From Leptospira tipperaryensis (lineage in GTDB: Bacteria > Spirochaetota > Leptospiria > Leptospirales > Leptospiraceae): a DNA stretch of 64,000 nucleotides. The translations under genes were made by a program, and so were the position numbers. Below are positions 1 to 14,715 of this stretch, in pieces; the stretch's first letter is position 1; every line of letters begins with the position of its first letter. The notes below the pieces were generated by a model. It saw only the letters and a list, made by a program, of their open reading frames with translations, was not told the origin of the DNA and did no database searches. The DNA lies in contig NZ_CP015217.1 of NCBI RefSeq assembly GCF_001729245.1, positions 2,284,001 to 2,348,000 of the forward strand. Reading direction: 5' to 3'.

Positions 1-1
1 T

Positions 2-1666
<1,665 letters not shown>

Positions 1667-1668
1667 AT

Positions 1669-2961
1669 TTATTTTTGGGGAATCAATCCCACATAACGCG
1701 CCCTCGGTCGGATCAACTGATCAGTCTGATACTGTTCCATCGCGTGAGCAATCCAGCCTGCGCACCTTCCGATGGCGAACAACGCAAGTCCCGCTCCTTT
1801 CGGCAAACGTAACGTATAACTTACCGCCGCGAGTCCCATATCAATCGTGGGATAGTCCCCTAAAAGATGAATCGCTTCTTGTATTAGATTTTTTGCAAAT
1901 AAGAATTCTTTGTTTTTTGGAAAAAGCCTCTCCGTCATTTCGAGCAATTTTTTTCCTCTTGGATCTCCGTTTTGATAAAACGGGTGCCCAAATCCAGGAA
2001 TTTTTTCTCCCCTTCTCAAACGTTCCGTAAGAAACGATCTTTCTTCCTTTTTTCGGAGGCTCGCGCTCTCAATCAGCTCGATCGCTTTTTCGGTCAGAAG
2101 CCCGTGTCGATTTCCGGAAAGAGCCGCGAGCCCCGCGATCACAGCCTGATAGAGACTTGCGTCGGTCGATGCTACACAACGTGTCGTAAACGAAGATGCG
2201 TTGAGTTCGTGATCGGCTGAAAGAATAAGGGAAGCATCGATCAAACGAATCGCTTTTTTGTCCTCGTTCGAAAGGATTCGATTCTTTTTAGAATCGGAAA
2301 TAAAATGAGAATTCTTTTTTCCAAAAGAAATCTCTTTCCAAGAAAACCAAAGAGTCTCCGCAATAGTGCCTGCTCCTCGTTTGGACTTCGATGCAAAAAG
2401 AGACAACAAACGTATAATTTTCGTTCCGGTTTTACTCAAGGCTTCCGGAGTTTTTAGGAGCGCTCTCGTGTCCTCATATTCGGCGACACCCAATAGGATT
2501 CTACAAAGATCGATCAAAGGGCGGTTGGAAATTACCGGAAGAATTTGGAGAGAATCCTTGTCCAAGGTCGGCCATTCCTCTTCAAACGAAAAAGAATTCT
2601 CGGAGTCCCAGAGAATCTTGGCGACGGATTCAAAATTAGAATTTTCTGATAGATCGGTAGCATTCCGACCACGGTAATATATCGCGTTTTCTTCGATCAA
2701 ACTGATCGAAGACTCGAGGACCGGTTGACCAAAACTCAAAGCCGCCCTCGCGGTTTTTCCCGGATTTTGTTTTTCCTCTCTTTGAAGTAAAATACGATCG
2801 ATCTCTTCTCTTCTATACCGTTTGCTACGATCCTTTGAACCGCTCGATTCTGAATGAAGGATTCCGCGACTGACATAGGCGTAGATCGTTTCGACTTCCA
2901 CACCCAATTCCTGGGCCGCCTCAAACGCTGATAAAAACGATTTTTTTGAGGAAGGTTTCAT
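1669..2961 (-). CDS. Citrate synthase-family protein with N-terminal MerR/excisionase-type helix-turn-helix
   Basis: 430 residues. Residues 8-60 look like a MerR/HTH_17 DNA-binding domain (SAFEAAQELGVEVETIYAYV, followed by a basic wing KRYRREEIDRIL). The rest is a citrate synthase fold with the catalytic set visible: H251 in DHELNAS, H286 in GNRHG, H326 in GFGHPFYQ, D374 in TIDMGLA and a C-terminal RPRARYVG. Such HTH-citrate synthase fusions occur in proteobacteria, usually beside an ordinary citrate synthase, as here. Whether it condenses acetyl-CoA or propionyl-CoA with oxaloacetate, or acts mainly as a metabolite-sensing regulator, cannot be told from sequence. It diverges from the second citrate synthase across 71 bp holding a perfect palindrome, so autoregulation is likely (inference). 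Confidence 0.85.
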   Translation of the reverse strand: MKPSSKKSFLSAFEAAQELGVEVETIYAYVSRGILHSESSGSKDRSKRYRREEIDRILLQREEKQNPGKTARAALSFGQPVLESSISLIEENAIYYRGRNATDLSENSNFESVAKILWDSENSFSFEEEWPTLDKDSLQILPVISNRPLIDLCRILLGVAEYEDTRALLKTPEALSKTGTKIIRLLSLFASKSKRGAGTIAETLWFSWKEISFGKKNSHFISDSKKNRILSNEDKKAIRLIDASLILSADHELNASSFTTRCVASTDASLYQAVIAGLAALSGNRHGLLTEKAIELIESASLRKKEERSFLTERLRRGEKIPGFGHPFYQNGDPRGKKLLEMTERLFPKNKEFLFAKNLIQEAIHLLGDYPTIDMGLAAVSYTLRLPKGAGLALFAIGRCAGWIAHAMEQYQTDQLIRPRARYVGLIPQK

Positions 2962-2974
2962 ACATTGACTATGA

Positions 2975-2988
2975 AATCAATATTGATT
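2975..2988. promoter_or_regulatory. 14-bp perfect palindrome, candidate operator between divergent citrate synthases
   Basis: AATCAATATTGATT is identical to its own reverse complement. It overlaps the likely -35 box of the rightward promoter and lies in the spacer of a possible leftward promoter whose -35 would be TTGACA on the minus strand (2995-3000). The HTH domain of the leftward gene is the obvious candidate binder. This is inference; no binding data. Confidence 0.5.
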
Positions 2989-3011
2989 AATTTTTGTCAA
3001 TCCTGTAAACT
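2983..3011 (+). promoter_or_regulatory. Candidate sigma70-type promoter of the citrate synthase gene
   Basis: TTGATT at 2983-2988 and TAAACT at 3006-3011 are separated by exactly 17 bp, and the start codon follows at 3033 behind a TAAGGA-type ribosome site. The -35 box lies inside the 14-bp palindrome. Confidence 0.45.
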
Positions 3012-3032
3012 CAAGGTCGTAAGGAATTCAAT

Positions 3033-4163
3033 ATGAATACAATGGATCTTTTCGAAGAAAGTAAATACAGCCCCGGCCTGGAAGGAATTCCCGCCGTAAA
3101 GACTCGAATTTCCAAGGTGGACGGAATCCACGGTAAACTCGTAATCGCGGGATATCCCATAGAGGAATTCGCGGAAAAAATCGATTTTGAAGAAACGTTT
3201 TTTCTTCTCTTAGAAGACAAACTTCCAAACGCCGAACAAAAAAAAAGGATCATAGACGATCTTATTAACGCGAGAAGATTTTCTCATGTTCAGAGAAACA
3301 TCTTAGAAAGTGCCGTTTCCGAAAACGCATCCATCATAGAATGTCTCCGAATCGGAGCCGCGTCTTTATCCTTAGGAAAACCCTTCACTTCGAGTGAAGA
3401 GGAAAGTTATGCGGTCGTTGCTACCTTACCCTTAATCGTCGCCTGGGTATATCGTCTCAAAAAAGGATTGAATCCGATTCTTCCCAATCCGGAGCTAAGT
3501 CTTGCAGCCAACTTTCTTTCTATGCTAGGAATTACTCCGAATCCTAAAAAGATAAAGGCTCTCAATACATACTGGAACACCGTAGCCGATCACGGACTCA
3601 ATGCGTCCACGTTTACGGCAAGAGTGATCGCTTCCACTCAGTCGGATATGATTTCCGCTGCGACCGGCGCGATCGGAGCTCTAAAAGGACCGCTTCACGG
3701 AGGTGCTCCGGGACCTGCCTTAGATATGGTCTTTGAAATTGGAACCCCCACCGCAGCCGAAGAATACCTCAGACATAAAATGGAAAAGGGAGAAAGGCTG
3801 ATGGGCTTTGGTCATCGTATCTATAAGGTGCGGGATCCAAGAGCGGACGTCTTAGCCTCCGCATCAAAAGAACTCTACGAACTTCCGGAATTGATAAACT
3901 TTTATTCTTTGGCGATGTATGTCGAAAAAACTGCACTTCGTTTATTAAAAGAATACAAACCCGATCGAACTCTGCATACAAACGTGGAATTTTATACCGC
4001 GCTTTTACTACACGGCCTCGATCTTCCAACGGATCTTTTCACTCCCGTTTTTGCGATCGGAAGAGCTTCGGGATGGATGGCACATTGTCTGGAACAAAAA
4101 AAGGAAAGAATTTTAAGACCGGATGCGATTTATATCGGCGCCGAAGACAAACACTGGAGATAA
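3033..4163 (+). CDS. gltA: Citrate synthase
   Basis: 376 residues, the length of a short (type I/archaeal-Gram-positive-like) citrate synthase. It condenses acetyl-CoA and oxaloacetate at the entry of the TCA cycle, or propionyl-CoA if a methylcitrate synthase. Signatures: H187 in DHGLNAST, H222 in GPLHGGAPG, H261 in MGFGHRIY and C-terminal RPDAIYIG. The usual catalytic Asp position (NVDFY in many homologues) is Glu here (E319, NVEFYTALLL). Glu is, I believe, found in some related subfamilies, so this need not mean loss of activity. The HTH-citrate synthase is transcribed divergently. Good TAAGGA ribosome site before ATG. Confidence 0.9.
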   Translation: MNTMDLFEESKYSPGLEGIPAVKTRISKVDGIHGKLVIAGYPIEEFAEKIDFEETFFLLLEDKLPNAEQKKRIIDDLINARRFSHVQRNILESAVSENASIIECLRIGAASLSLGKPFTSSEEESYAVVATLPLIVAWVYRLKKGLNPILPNPELSLAANFLSMLGITPNPKKIKALNTYWNTVADHGLNASTFTARVIASTQSDMISAATGAIGALKGPLHGGAPGPALDMVFEIGTPTAAEEYLRHKMEKGERLMGFGHRIYKVRDPRADVLASASKELYELPELINFYSLAMYVEKTALRLLKEYKPDRTLHTNVEFYTALLLHGLDLPTDLFTPVFAIGRASGWMAHCLEQKKERILRPDAIYIGAEDKHWR

Positions 4164-4273
4164 CTTGTTTCCAAAACTTGAAAAGAAAGGAATATAATAC
4201 AAAATGCAAGTTCCCTATTCTATCATCCATTTAGATCGATCTCAAAAAATGAGAAACTTGAAAAACTGAATCT

Positions 4274-4834
4274 ATGAGCCTAATCCAAGTTGCAATTCTG
4301 ATTTGTCTGATCGAAGCGGGGATCGCTTTTGTTTCTTTTTTTCTCCACGGTTTCACCGCGGAAGGATTTCAAATTCTTGCTCGTTTCTCGGGAAGGTATT
4401 CTCTTTTGACGTTTTTATTCTGGATGGCTTTTGCAAACGAAAAGGTCTTACGGAGAATTCTTTCCAAAAGGCCTTTCTGTGCATTTGCGATCGTTCATGG
4501 AATCCACTTGATGTTCGTTTTCGCGTATCTTTCTGTTTCCGGAAAAACGCCCGTGTTTTCCCGTCTGATCCTGGGAATGATCACCTATGGGATTATCTTT
4601 CTCGGACCGTGGTTGGAAACTTTTCTTTTGCGAAAAGAAAATCGTAAATTCATACTATTAAAACGAATCTACTTTTTGTATCTTTGGATTTTCTTTTTAT
4701 TTTTTCTGCTTCCAAAGACGTTAAAAGCGAGTGGAATTCTGGAAGCATACGACCTGTATATTTTAATGGCTTTGATTCTTTTGACGCTTCCGCTTTGGAT
4801 CTTGAGGGAGTTCAAAGTCAAAAAGGCAATCTGA
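4274..4834 (+). CDS. Hypothetical integral membrane protein
   Basis: 186 residues with about six hydrophobic segments (for example residues 4-27, 65-85, 90-115, 130-150, 160-180) joined by short basic loops. I do not recognise a family. A TATAAT hexamer lies upstream at 4193-4198 and could serve it or a leader. The gene follows citrate synthase by 110 bp and is convergent with the NTF2-like gene. Codon use resembles its neighbours, so it is likely real, but function is unknown. Confidence 0.65.
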   Translation: MSLIQVAILICLIEAGIAFVSFFLHGFTAEGFQILARFSGRYSLLTFLFWMAFANEKVLRRILSKRPFCAFAIVHGIHLMFVFAYLSVSGKTPVFSRLILGMITYGIIFLGPWLETFLLRKENRKFILLKRIYFLYLWIFFLFFLLPKTLKASGILEAYDLYILMALILLTLPLWILREFKVKKAI

Positions 4835-4971
4835 TTCGTAAATTCTATTTTTAGAATATTCGAAAGACTGTATTCTTTGTGAATGATTAGAATTAAAATC
4901 TCACCTCAAGAATGTTATACTTTCCTGAACGGTAAAAAAGCTTCAAACAAGAAAGATCAACCTTCCTACGT

Positions 4972-5364
4972 TTATCGGACCAAAGGTTTCAACGTATTAT
5001 GAAAAGCACGGATCGACCAATTTTCATCGGAGTTTGTGAGTATCATAGAAATGGTCGAATCGGTTTTCCCTACCAAGGGGCCGCTGGGACAATCTAAGCT
5101 CGCCTTAGCGTGAACCAAAATCGTATTCAAGTCGATTTGATTGGCTTGGAGCAATTCCAATTTAATTTTACTGTCTTTATAGATCGTATCGAAGATTGCC
5201 TGATGTCCGTTGGCAACCGCCGCATCGGAATAATGTAAATCGCCACGAATGTCCACATAGTCGGAATTTTTTGCGAATGGTTTTCCAAACTCTTCGCCGT
5301 TTGCACGATTCCATGCAGATTCTAAGGTTCGGATGATGTTTGTGGTGATTTCTTTGATTTCCAT
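4972..5364 (-). CDS. NTF2-like / SnoaL-DUF4440 family protein
   Basis: 130 residues, the size of a single cone-shaped NTF2-like domain. The N-terminal helix (IIRTLESAWNRANGEEFGKPF), the AKNSDYVDIRGDLHYS segment and the C-terminal WSIRAFHNTLKP strand match the SgcJ/EcaC or DUF4440 pattern. Members bind small ligands or act as isomerases and oxygenase-like enzymes, but the function cannot be assigned further. It stands alone between convergent and co-directional genes, with about 200 bp of AT-rich upstream DNA available for its own promoter. Confidence 0.7.
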   Translation of the reverse strand: MEIKEITTNIIRTLESAWNRANGEEFGKPFAKNSDYVDIRGDLHYSDAAVANGHQAIFDTIYKDSKIKLELLQANQIDLNTILVHAKASLDCPSGPLVGKTDSTISMILTNSDENWSIRAFHNTLKPLVR

Positions 5365-5562
5365 TTTCCGAATGAAAACAAAAGAAAACTCGTTTGCAAG
5401 AAGAATTCAAAAGATGCAAAGACTGATTCCAACAAATCAAATTTCTCTATTATAATATAGCTTCTGATTCTTCTTTAGCAACTTCTAGATGATAGCGTTC
5501 CAATTTCGAATCTATTCAGAATGAAAGAGAAGACTGGAAATTTCTTTTTCGGAAAGAACGCG

Positions 5563-5967
5563 TTATTCGTCTTTAGAGGACTGAAAGAGTTCCTGACAAG
5601 AAGGAATCCCTCCTCCTTCCATTTCCTCACAGGGGACCTTGAGAAGATCTTCCATACATATCTTTACCTTAGCGATCTGCTTATCGGTCACCTTCTCGTA
5701 TTCGTCCGGAAGAATGTTCTGGTCTTTTTGTTCTTCCATACACTGATCCACGGAGTAAGCTGAATTCTCCGAAGTCTTTTCGGAAGCGGGCAGAGTTTCG
5801 AGATAACGACTCGCGCATTCCGCAGTTTTAGTACAAAGACGTGTGAAGTAGTCCTTACTGAGCTTTTGGACTTCTTCCTTGGAAATGGACGGACCTTTTC
5901 TGCAAGTCCAGAGGATCAGAGGAATCGATACGAGGATAAGAAAAGTTCTCAAACGAGATAGGTTCAT
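5563..5967 (-). CDS. Small putative lipoprotein
   Basis: 134 residues. The N-terminus is a lipoprotein signal peptide: basic MNLSRLR, a hydrophobic stretch, then ILWTC with the lipidated Cys near residue 22. The mature part is hydrophilic and contains several further Cys residues (RLCTKTAEC, QCMEEQ, KICMEDL, VPCEEM, PSCQEL) that probably form disulphides in the periplasm or at the outer membrane. This resembles small Cys-rich leptospiral lipoproteins. The start overlaps the stop of the RsbW-like gene by 4 bp (ATGA), so the two are translationally coupled. Confidence 0.75.
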   Translation of the reverse strand: MNLSRLRTFLILVSIPLILWTCRKGPSISKEEVQKLSKDYFTRLCTKTAECASRYLETLPASEKTSENSAYSVDQCMEEQKDQNILPDEYEKVTDKQIAKVKICMEDLLKVPCEEMEGGGIPSCQELFQSSKDE

Positions 5968-6392
5968 TTTAGTTTTGTAAGAATCAGTCGGTTTCCCTCT
6001 GGCAGAGATTGGTCCAAGTAAAAATGATCCGTAAGTTTTTTTACGAGATAAAGACCGATTCCTTCCTCCCTATAATCATTGGGTTCATAACCTCTGATTT
6101 CGGAAAGATTTTTCTGACTTCCAAAGTCACGAATTCGAATTTCCATTCGATTGTCGTAAAGATTGATTTCTAAAAAGATAGGGAGATTTTTTTTTCCGCC
6201 GTAGGAATGTTTGATGACATTGAGTAGGCATTCCCCTACCGCGAGTTTTAAGTCCGCGGAATCGCTCGCCGTAAACCCATTCTCAAAAGCTAAATTATAA
6301 ACTAAACTTCGGATGATCGAAAGATAACGTGGATGAGAAGGAATCTGCATTCGAAACAGATTCTCATATTCTTTCTTTTTGCCTGAGTCCAT
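5964..6392 (-). CDS. RsbW-like anti-sigma factor kinase (HATPase_c)
   Basis: 142 residues forming one GHKL ATPase domain. The N box is LKLAVGECLLNVIKHSYGG, with the Glu and Asn that bind Mg-ATP; the G1 box is IRDFG and the G2 box EEGIGLYLVKKLTD. Family members phosphorylate STAS-domain antagonists and sequester alternative sigma factors. A STAS protein is encoded elsewhere in this window (44603-44956), but there is no evidence the two are partners. It lies between xerD (63 bp upstream) and the small lipoprotein (4-bp overlap). Confidence 0.8.
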   Translation of the reverse strand: MDSGKKKEYENLFRMQIPSHPRYLSIIRSLVYNLAFENGFTASDSADLKLAVGECLLNVIKHSYGGKKNLPIFLEINLYDNRMEIRIRDFGSQKNLSEIRGYEPNDYREEGIGLYLVKKLTDHFYLDQSLPEGNRLILTKLK

Positions 6393-6455
6393 TTCGATTT
6401 GATTTCAACGGAAAGAAGAATCGGTTCCGATTTCTAAAAACCGGAACCTCGACTT

Positions 6456-7369
<914 letters not shown>

Positions 7370-7533
7370 GAAATGTTTAACAAGTACTAAATCCTTCGGA
7401 CGTTTCCTCTCAGGAGAATTAAACTTTTTTATGTTGCCTTAAGGGTTTATTGGAAAATTCTAAACGAAACCCCGGACAAAACCGGTCTAAAGATTCTTTT
7501 TTTCTAAACGTGAGAGTAAAAACTTCTGTATTT

Positions 7534-8073
7534 ATGAGACTAAATATCCGATACGTTTCATTCTCTTTTTTCCTCTTCTCTTTTCTTTTCTGCTCTTCCA
7601 GCGAGGATATGATCTGGGACGCAAGAGATTCCCTTTCTAAGGGAAATACGGCCGAGGCGATGCGCCTCTACGAACTCGTTCTAAAAAAAAATCCGAGTCA
7701 TCTTGAGGCAAATCGCACTCTGGGAATGATTCTCGCGGACAGCGGCCTTGCTCTCAATTCGGCGGCATTTTATCTGGAAAAAGCCGAGGCCGTTCTACCG
7801 GGAGATTCTTCCCTATTACTCTATCTCTTAGAAATCCATTTACAAGAAAAAGATAAGGATAAGGTGAAGGGAATCCTGGAAAAATTCTCAAAAGCAAAAG
7901 ATAGGGACATGGAAGCTTATGCAATATTTTTAAAAGATTGCCTTTTGGATCGAAAAAAAAATCTCTCGGAGTTCAACCGACTTCGAAACAGCGGAATTCC
8001 GGCCCTTCTTCCACCCGCGAGAAGAATGTTTTTAAAATGTGAAGTTTCAGTTTATACGATTCCCTCTCCATGA
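7534..8073 (+). CDS. TPR-containing putative lipoprotein
   Basis: From ATG 7534 the protein starts MRLNIRYV, then a Phe/Leu-rich stretch ending LFC at residue 20, a lipoprotein signal peptide. The mature part has tetratricopeptide-like helices (SLSKGNTAEAMRLYELVLKK, HLEANRTLGMILADSGLA) that typically mediate protein contacts in the periplasm. An in-frame TTG at 7450, 4 nt after AAGGG, would add 28 residues before the signal, which I think less likely. The 3' end overlaps the SGNH hydrolase start by 4 bp (ATGA), suggesting a two-gene unit. Confidence 0.7.
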   Translation: MRLNIRYVSFSFFLFSFLFCSSSEDMIWDARDSLSKGNTAEAMRLYELVLKKNPSHLEANRTLGMILADSGLALNSAAFYLEKAEAVLPGDSSLLLYLLEIHLQEKDKDKVKGILEKFSKAKDRDMEAYAIFLKDCLLDRKKNLSEFNRLRNSGIPALLPPARRMFLKCEVSVYTIPSP

Positions 8074-9092
8074 AATCATTTCCGTATCTTAAAATAGTTA
8101 TTCTTCTGATCGTCTGTGTATTGTTAGGTGAAGTTCTCATGAGAATGTTTCCTCCGTCCGGTCTCGTCTATAGACTCAGGGACAAACAGGTGCATTGTAT
8201 CGAAGAAAGGGAGATTCCCGAAATTCTTCTCTGTAGGAATTCGGATACGATTCTTCCCCATCCGGCGGGTTTTACGTTTCGTGTTCGTGTAAACTCGGAC
8301 GCGGAAAGAATCGTCTCGGAAGAAAAAATCATCCCTGGATCCAAACCCGAAGTCTGGTTGATGGGTGATTCGATTGCTTACGGCTTTGGACAAAACGATG
8401 AAGATACAATCGCTTGGAAATTGCAAGGCGCTCTGAAAGAAAAAGGAATCCAGGTGAGAAATCTGGGAGTTGATTCTCTCGGCACCGGAGGAATCCAAAG
8501 AAGAATGGAGAGAACTCTCGGCTGCGAGGATTCTTCCTTGGAAAAAGGTTGTCATCCTCCGAAGGCCGCGTTCTGGATCTATCACCCTTCCGATTTACAG
8601 GACGTTCACAGAGAATTCTATCTTCGAAATTCCTTTTCCGGAAGAATGTTATTTCGAGGTTCGGTTTTTTTATCCAGATACAGCGCACTCTACAATTATT
8701 CTAAGATTCAGAGCGAGAATCGAAGACTGGAGAAGTTACGCGCTCTTGGTCCCGAGGTTATTCCCGAAACGCTTTCCGATTATTCGGACGATCATCCTTC
8801 CTTCAAAGAGATGCGAAAGTTTTTCGAGGCCTGTAAGAAGGAAAAAATTCTTCTCACCGTTTTACTTTATCCGAATGGAACACATTCTCTGACTCCTCTT
8901 CCATCTACGCCGCTTTTAGATCAGATCGGTAGGATCGCGAAAGAAGAAGGGATTCCCGTTTTGGACACAAGGCCCGATTTTTTAAGATCTTACAACGAGA
9001 AGAAAACGGACTTCTATCTCAAAAACGACGGTCATCCGAACGCGGTAGCCGCTGAGTTGATCGCAAAGCGGATCTTAGAAAGAATCAAATAA
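8070..9092 (+). CDS. SGNH/GDSL hydrolase-like membrane-anchored protein
   Basis: 340 residues. An N-terminal membrane anchor or uncleaved signal (residues 5-27) precedes an SGNH domain with the nucleophile block [13 protein letters not shown] (about residue 93) and the C-terminal [12 protein letters not shown] block carrying the Asp-His pair. Such proteins act outside the inner membrane as esterases or O-acetyl transfer partners on glycans or lipids. The nucleophile region (GDS followed by FG and DEDT) resembles that of the SGNH protein next to the MBOAT gene at 11236-12624, so both may serve envelope acyl modification (inference). Coupled to the upstream TPR lipoprotein. Confidence 0.75.
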   Translation: MKSFPYLKIVILLIVCVLLGEVLMRMFPPSGLVYRLRDKQVHCIEEREIPEILLCRNSDTILPHPAGFTFRVRVNSDAERIVSEEKIIPGSKPEVWLMGDSIAYGFGQNDEDTIAWKLQGALKEKGIQVRNLGVDSLGTGGIQRRMERTLGCEDSSLEKGCHPPKAAFWIYHPSDLQDVHREFYLRNSFSGRMLFRGSVFLSRYSALYNYSKIQSENRRLEKLRALGPEVIPETLSDYSDDHPSFKEMRKFFEACKKEKILLTVLLYPNGTHSLTPLPSTPLLDQIGRIAKEEGIPVLDTRPDFLRSYNEKKTDFYLKNDGHPNAVAAELIAKRILERIK

Positions 9093-9159
9093 GAAAGTTT
9101 TTTGGATTTTTTTATTAGAAACTGATGTTTCTGAAATCTGCCCTGGAACCGTTTTAGGT

Positions 9160-9699
9160 ATGGGCGTATTATTGATCCATTCCGGACCTCCTATCCAATC
9201 GACTCTTCAAGAAAATCAAACGAACGTCGTCACTCTGTTGATACCGGAATCGACTTTGTTACTTTATTCCGAAAAAGAGGGACGAAACCTTCCCAAAAGA
9301 ATACCTTATCTTTTAAGACGTTATGCGAAATTCTTAACCGCCAGCCCAAGGCTGGGTAAGAATGCAGGTAATACGTTGTATCAGAATGCCTGCGGTTTGA
9401 AAAAGATGAAAAGAAGGAATGTCCGGATAGGCACTGGGAGCTGGGCTTTGCTAGGAGCTCTTGCACAAGCCCATGGAGTATCCCGTTGTTTTCTTTTTAA
9501 TTATCTGCTGTGGTTGGATCGGGCCGAAGTTGGGGATTCTATTGTGAGAACGATGAATGAGGGAGGTCCTACATTTCACGAGAATTACAGTTATATCCTC
9601 CACCTCGATCTTCTCAAAAATAAAATTTCACGCATACTCAAATGCGTTCCCGAAGACTATTTTTATGTTTTAGATTATCGAGACTGGTTTCCTTCCTAA
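9160..9699 (+). CDS. DUF1564 family protein (Leptospira-specific family)
   Basis: 179 residues. The segment from [16 protein letters not shown] through [35 protein letters not shown] matches my recollection of DUF1564, a family expanded in pathogenic Leptospira with no known function. The basic N-terminal half and the helix-turn-helix-like [18 protein letters not shown] segment could suggest nucleic-acid binding, but that is speculation. It stands alone, ending at a bidirectional hairpin shared with the MBOAT operon on the other strand. Confidence 0.7.
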   Translation: MGVLLIHSGPPIQSTLQENQTNVVTLLIPESTLLLYSEKEGRNLPKRIPYLLRRYAKFLTASPRLGKNAGNTLYQNACGLKKMKRRNVRIGTGSWALLGALAQAHGVSRCFLFNYLLWLDRAEVGDSIVRTMNEGGPTFHENYSYILHLDLLKNKISRILKCVPEDYFYVLDYRDWFPS

Positions 9700-9776
9700 A
9701 TTCATATAAAAAAAATTGAATATTATCTTAGATCCGATTCATCCTTAAACACAAGGAGGGAATCTTACGCCTATTC

Positions 9777-9805
9777 ATCTCGATTTCTTTTGAAAGAAAC
9801 GAGAT
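9777..9805. terminator. Hairpin between convergent genes, candidate bidirectional terminator
   Basis: The arms are ATCTCG-A-TTTCTTT and AAAGAAA-CGAGAT, 13 pairs with one bulged A and a 2-nt loop, placed between the DUF1564 stop and the MBOAT stop. There is no clean U-tract after it on either strand, so termination efficiency is uncertain. Confidence 0.5.
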
Positions 9806-9809
9806 CGGG

Positions 9810-12624
<2,815 letters not shown>

Positions 12625-12745
12625 GCGAATTCTCCCTTTTTCACCTCCTTCGCGAAGTTCGAATCTTCTTCCTTGGTTGAAAAATACAGAAAATTCTCTG
12701 TCAAAAAGAGGACCTACTTTACAACATGGGAGTCTAAAAAAAGAT

Positions 12746-13725
<980 letters not shown>

Positions 13726-13791
13726 AACCTCGACTCGCATCTTCGATGTTAGCCGGGTAAACTCGTAAATTTTATTAGGCAGGGCTCAATG

Positions 13792-13808
13792 GATTGCATT
13801 TTGCAATC
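13792..13808. terminator. Hairpin after trxB, weak candidate terminator
   Basis: GATTGCA-TTT-TGCAATC is a perfect 7-bp stem with a 3-nt loop, between convergent trxB and the 249-residue exported protein. Only two T residues follow. Confidence 0.35.
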
Positions 13809-13825
13809 TTGCGAGAAACGATAGA

Positions 13826-14575
13826 TCAGGGATTCTCTACGAGAGTCCCTCTTCCATTTCGAATATCATAAATATAGAATGTAGTTTCCGGAAGTTTAAC
13901 GGTTGAGGATTTCTTCTTTTTAGGTTCTTCTTTTTCTTCTTCCAAGGAAACAATCATCACCAATCTTTCTTTACCGGAAGAAGGAAGAATTTTTTGCAAA
14001 GAATATTTTCGAGGAAGAACTCCTACGAGAGTCGCACCATTCGGATTGTAGACAAAGACCTGCTTACGGTCTCTCTGATTTAAGAAGCCGTCTTTATTTG
14101 TATCTTCCGTCATCCCGATCAAAATCAAATTTTTTCCGGTCGTGATTCCCGAAGCGAGAACGGAATCCAATTCCGATTCTTCCGTTGTTTCTCCGGCTCC
14201 GACTTCTTTTTCTTTGTCAGTTCCGGTAAAATAATCCCAAATATAAACGTTTCGATTGAAGAGTTTACGGGGTTTTCCAGATTCTAAATCGATCACCGTA
14301 AGATTGCGCGCGTGGTTGAGGGTCTTTCTGTGACCGGCAACGGTTTCTCTGGAAAGTTCAAATGGATAGAATAAAAAACGATCCCAAAGTACAACCGAAT
14401 GATTTAAGAGATCGGGGCTCCGATCGGCGGGAGTCAAAGGTTCTTCTTTGGTGGAACCCGGTTCCACCAATTCCACGCCTCGATCTAAAATGAACCAGCT
14501 CTTTGACAGTGTAAAAACGAGAATCCCAACGACGATGATTCCAAACGCATATACACCCAGCCGGATTTTTTCCAT
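13826..14575 (-). CDS. Hypothetical membrane-anchored exported protein with dockerin-like Ca loop
   Basis: 249 residues. A single hydrophobic segment (about 8-27) serves as signal or anchor; the remainder is probably periplasmic. Residues 158-169 (DTNKDGFLNQRD) fit the dockerin/EF-hand-type calcium loop DxNxDGxxNxxD. The region around it (LILIGMTEDTN, KQVFVYNPNG) resembles beta-propeller-like strands. A low-complexity EEEKEEPKKKKSS stretch lies near the C-terminus. I do not recognise the family. Followed 136 bp downstream in the array by the CBM48-like gene on the same strand. Confidence 0.65.
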   Translation of the reverse strand: MEKIRLGVYAFGIIVVGILVFTLSKSWFILDRGVELVEPGSTKEEPLTPADRSPDLLNHSVVLWDRFLFYPFELSRETVAGHRKTLNHARNLTVIDLESGKPRKLFNRNVYIWDYFTGTDKEKEVGAGETTEESELDSVLASGITTGKNLILIGMTEDTNKDGFLNQRDRKQVFVYNPNGATLVGVLPRKYSLQKILPSSGKERLVMIVSLEEEKEEPKKKKSSTVKLPETTFYIYDIRNGRGTLVENP

Positions 14576-14602
14576 GAGTAGAAAAAAGCCCGGGAAAAGA
14601 CG

Positions 14603-14715
14603 AGGTCAATGAAAAAAAGAAATCATATTGGAACAATCAAAGATTACGCTCTGCATCTTTGGCGCATTTCGCTCTCTATGGATCGCGAAATAGGTCAATG
14701 AAAAAAAGAAATCAT
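14603..14715. repeat. Pair of 24-bp direct repeats enclosing a minisatellite-related core
   Basis: The same 24 bp (beginning AGGTCAATG, then an A-run and GAAATCAT) occur at 14603-14626 and 14692-14715. The 65 bp between them include GCTCTCTATGGATCGC at 14671-14686, which matches the 32-bp minisatellite unit at 62352-62648 in 15 of 16 positions. The right repeat covers the stop codon of the CBM48-like gene. Confidence 0.6.

Noticed and set aside
4883..5002. 39-codon ORF between convergent genes
   Set aside because: Runs antisense into the NTF2-like gene and has no ribosome site.
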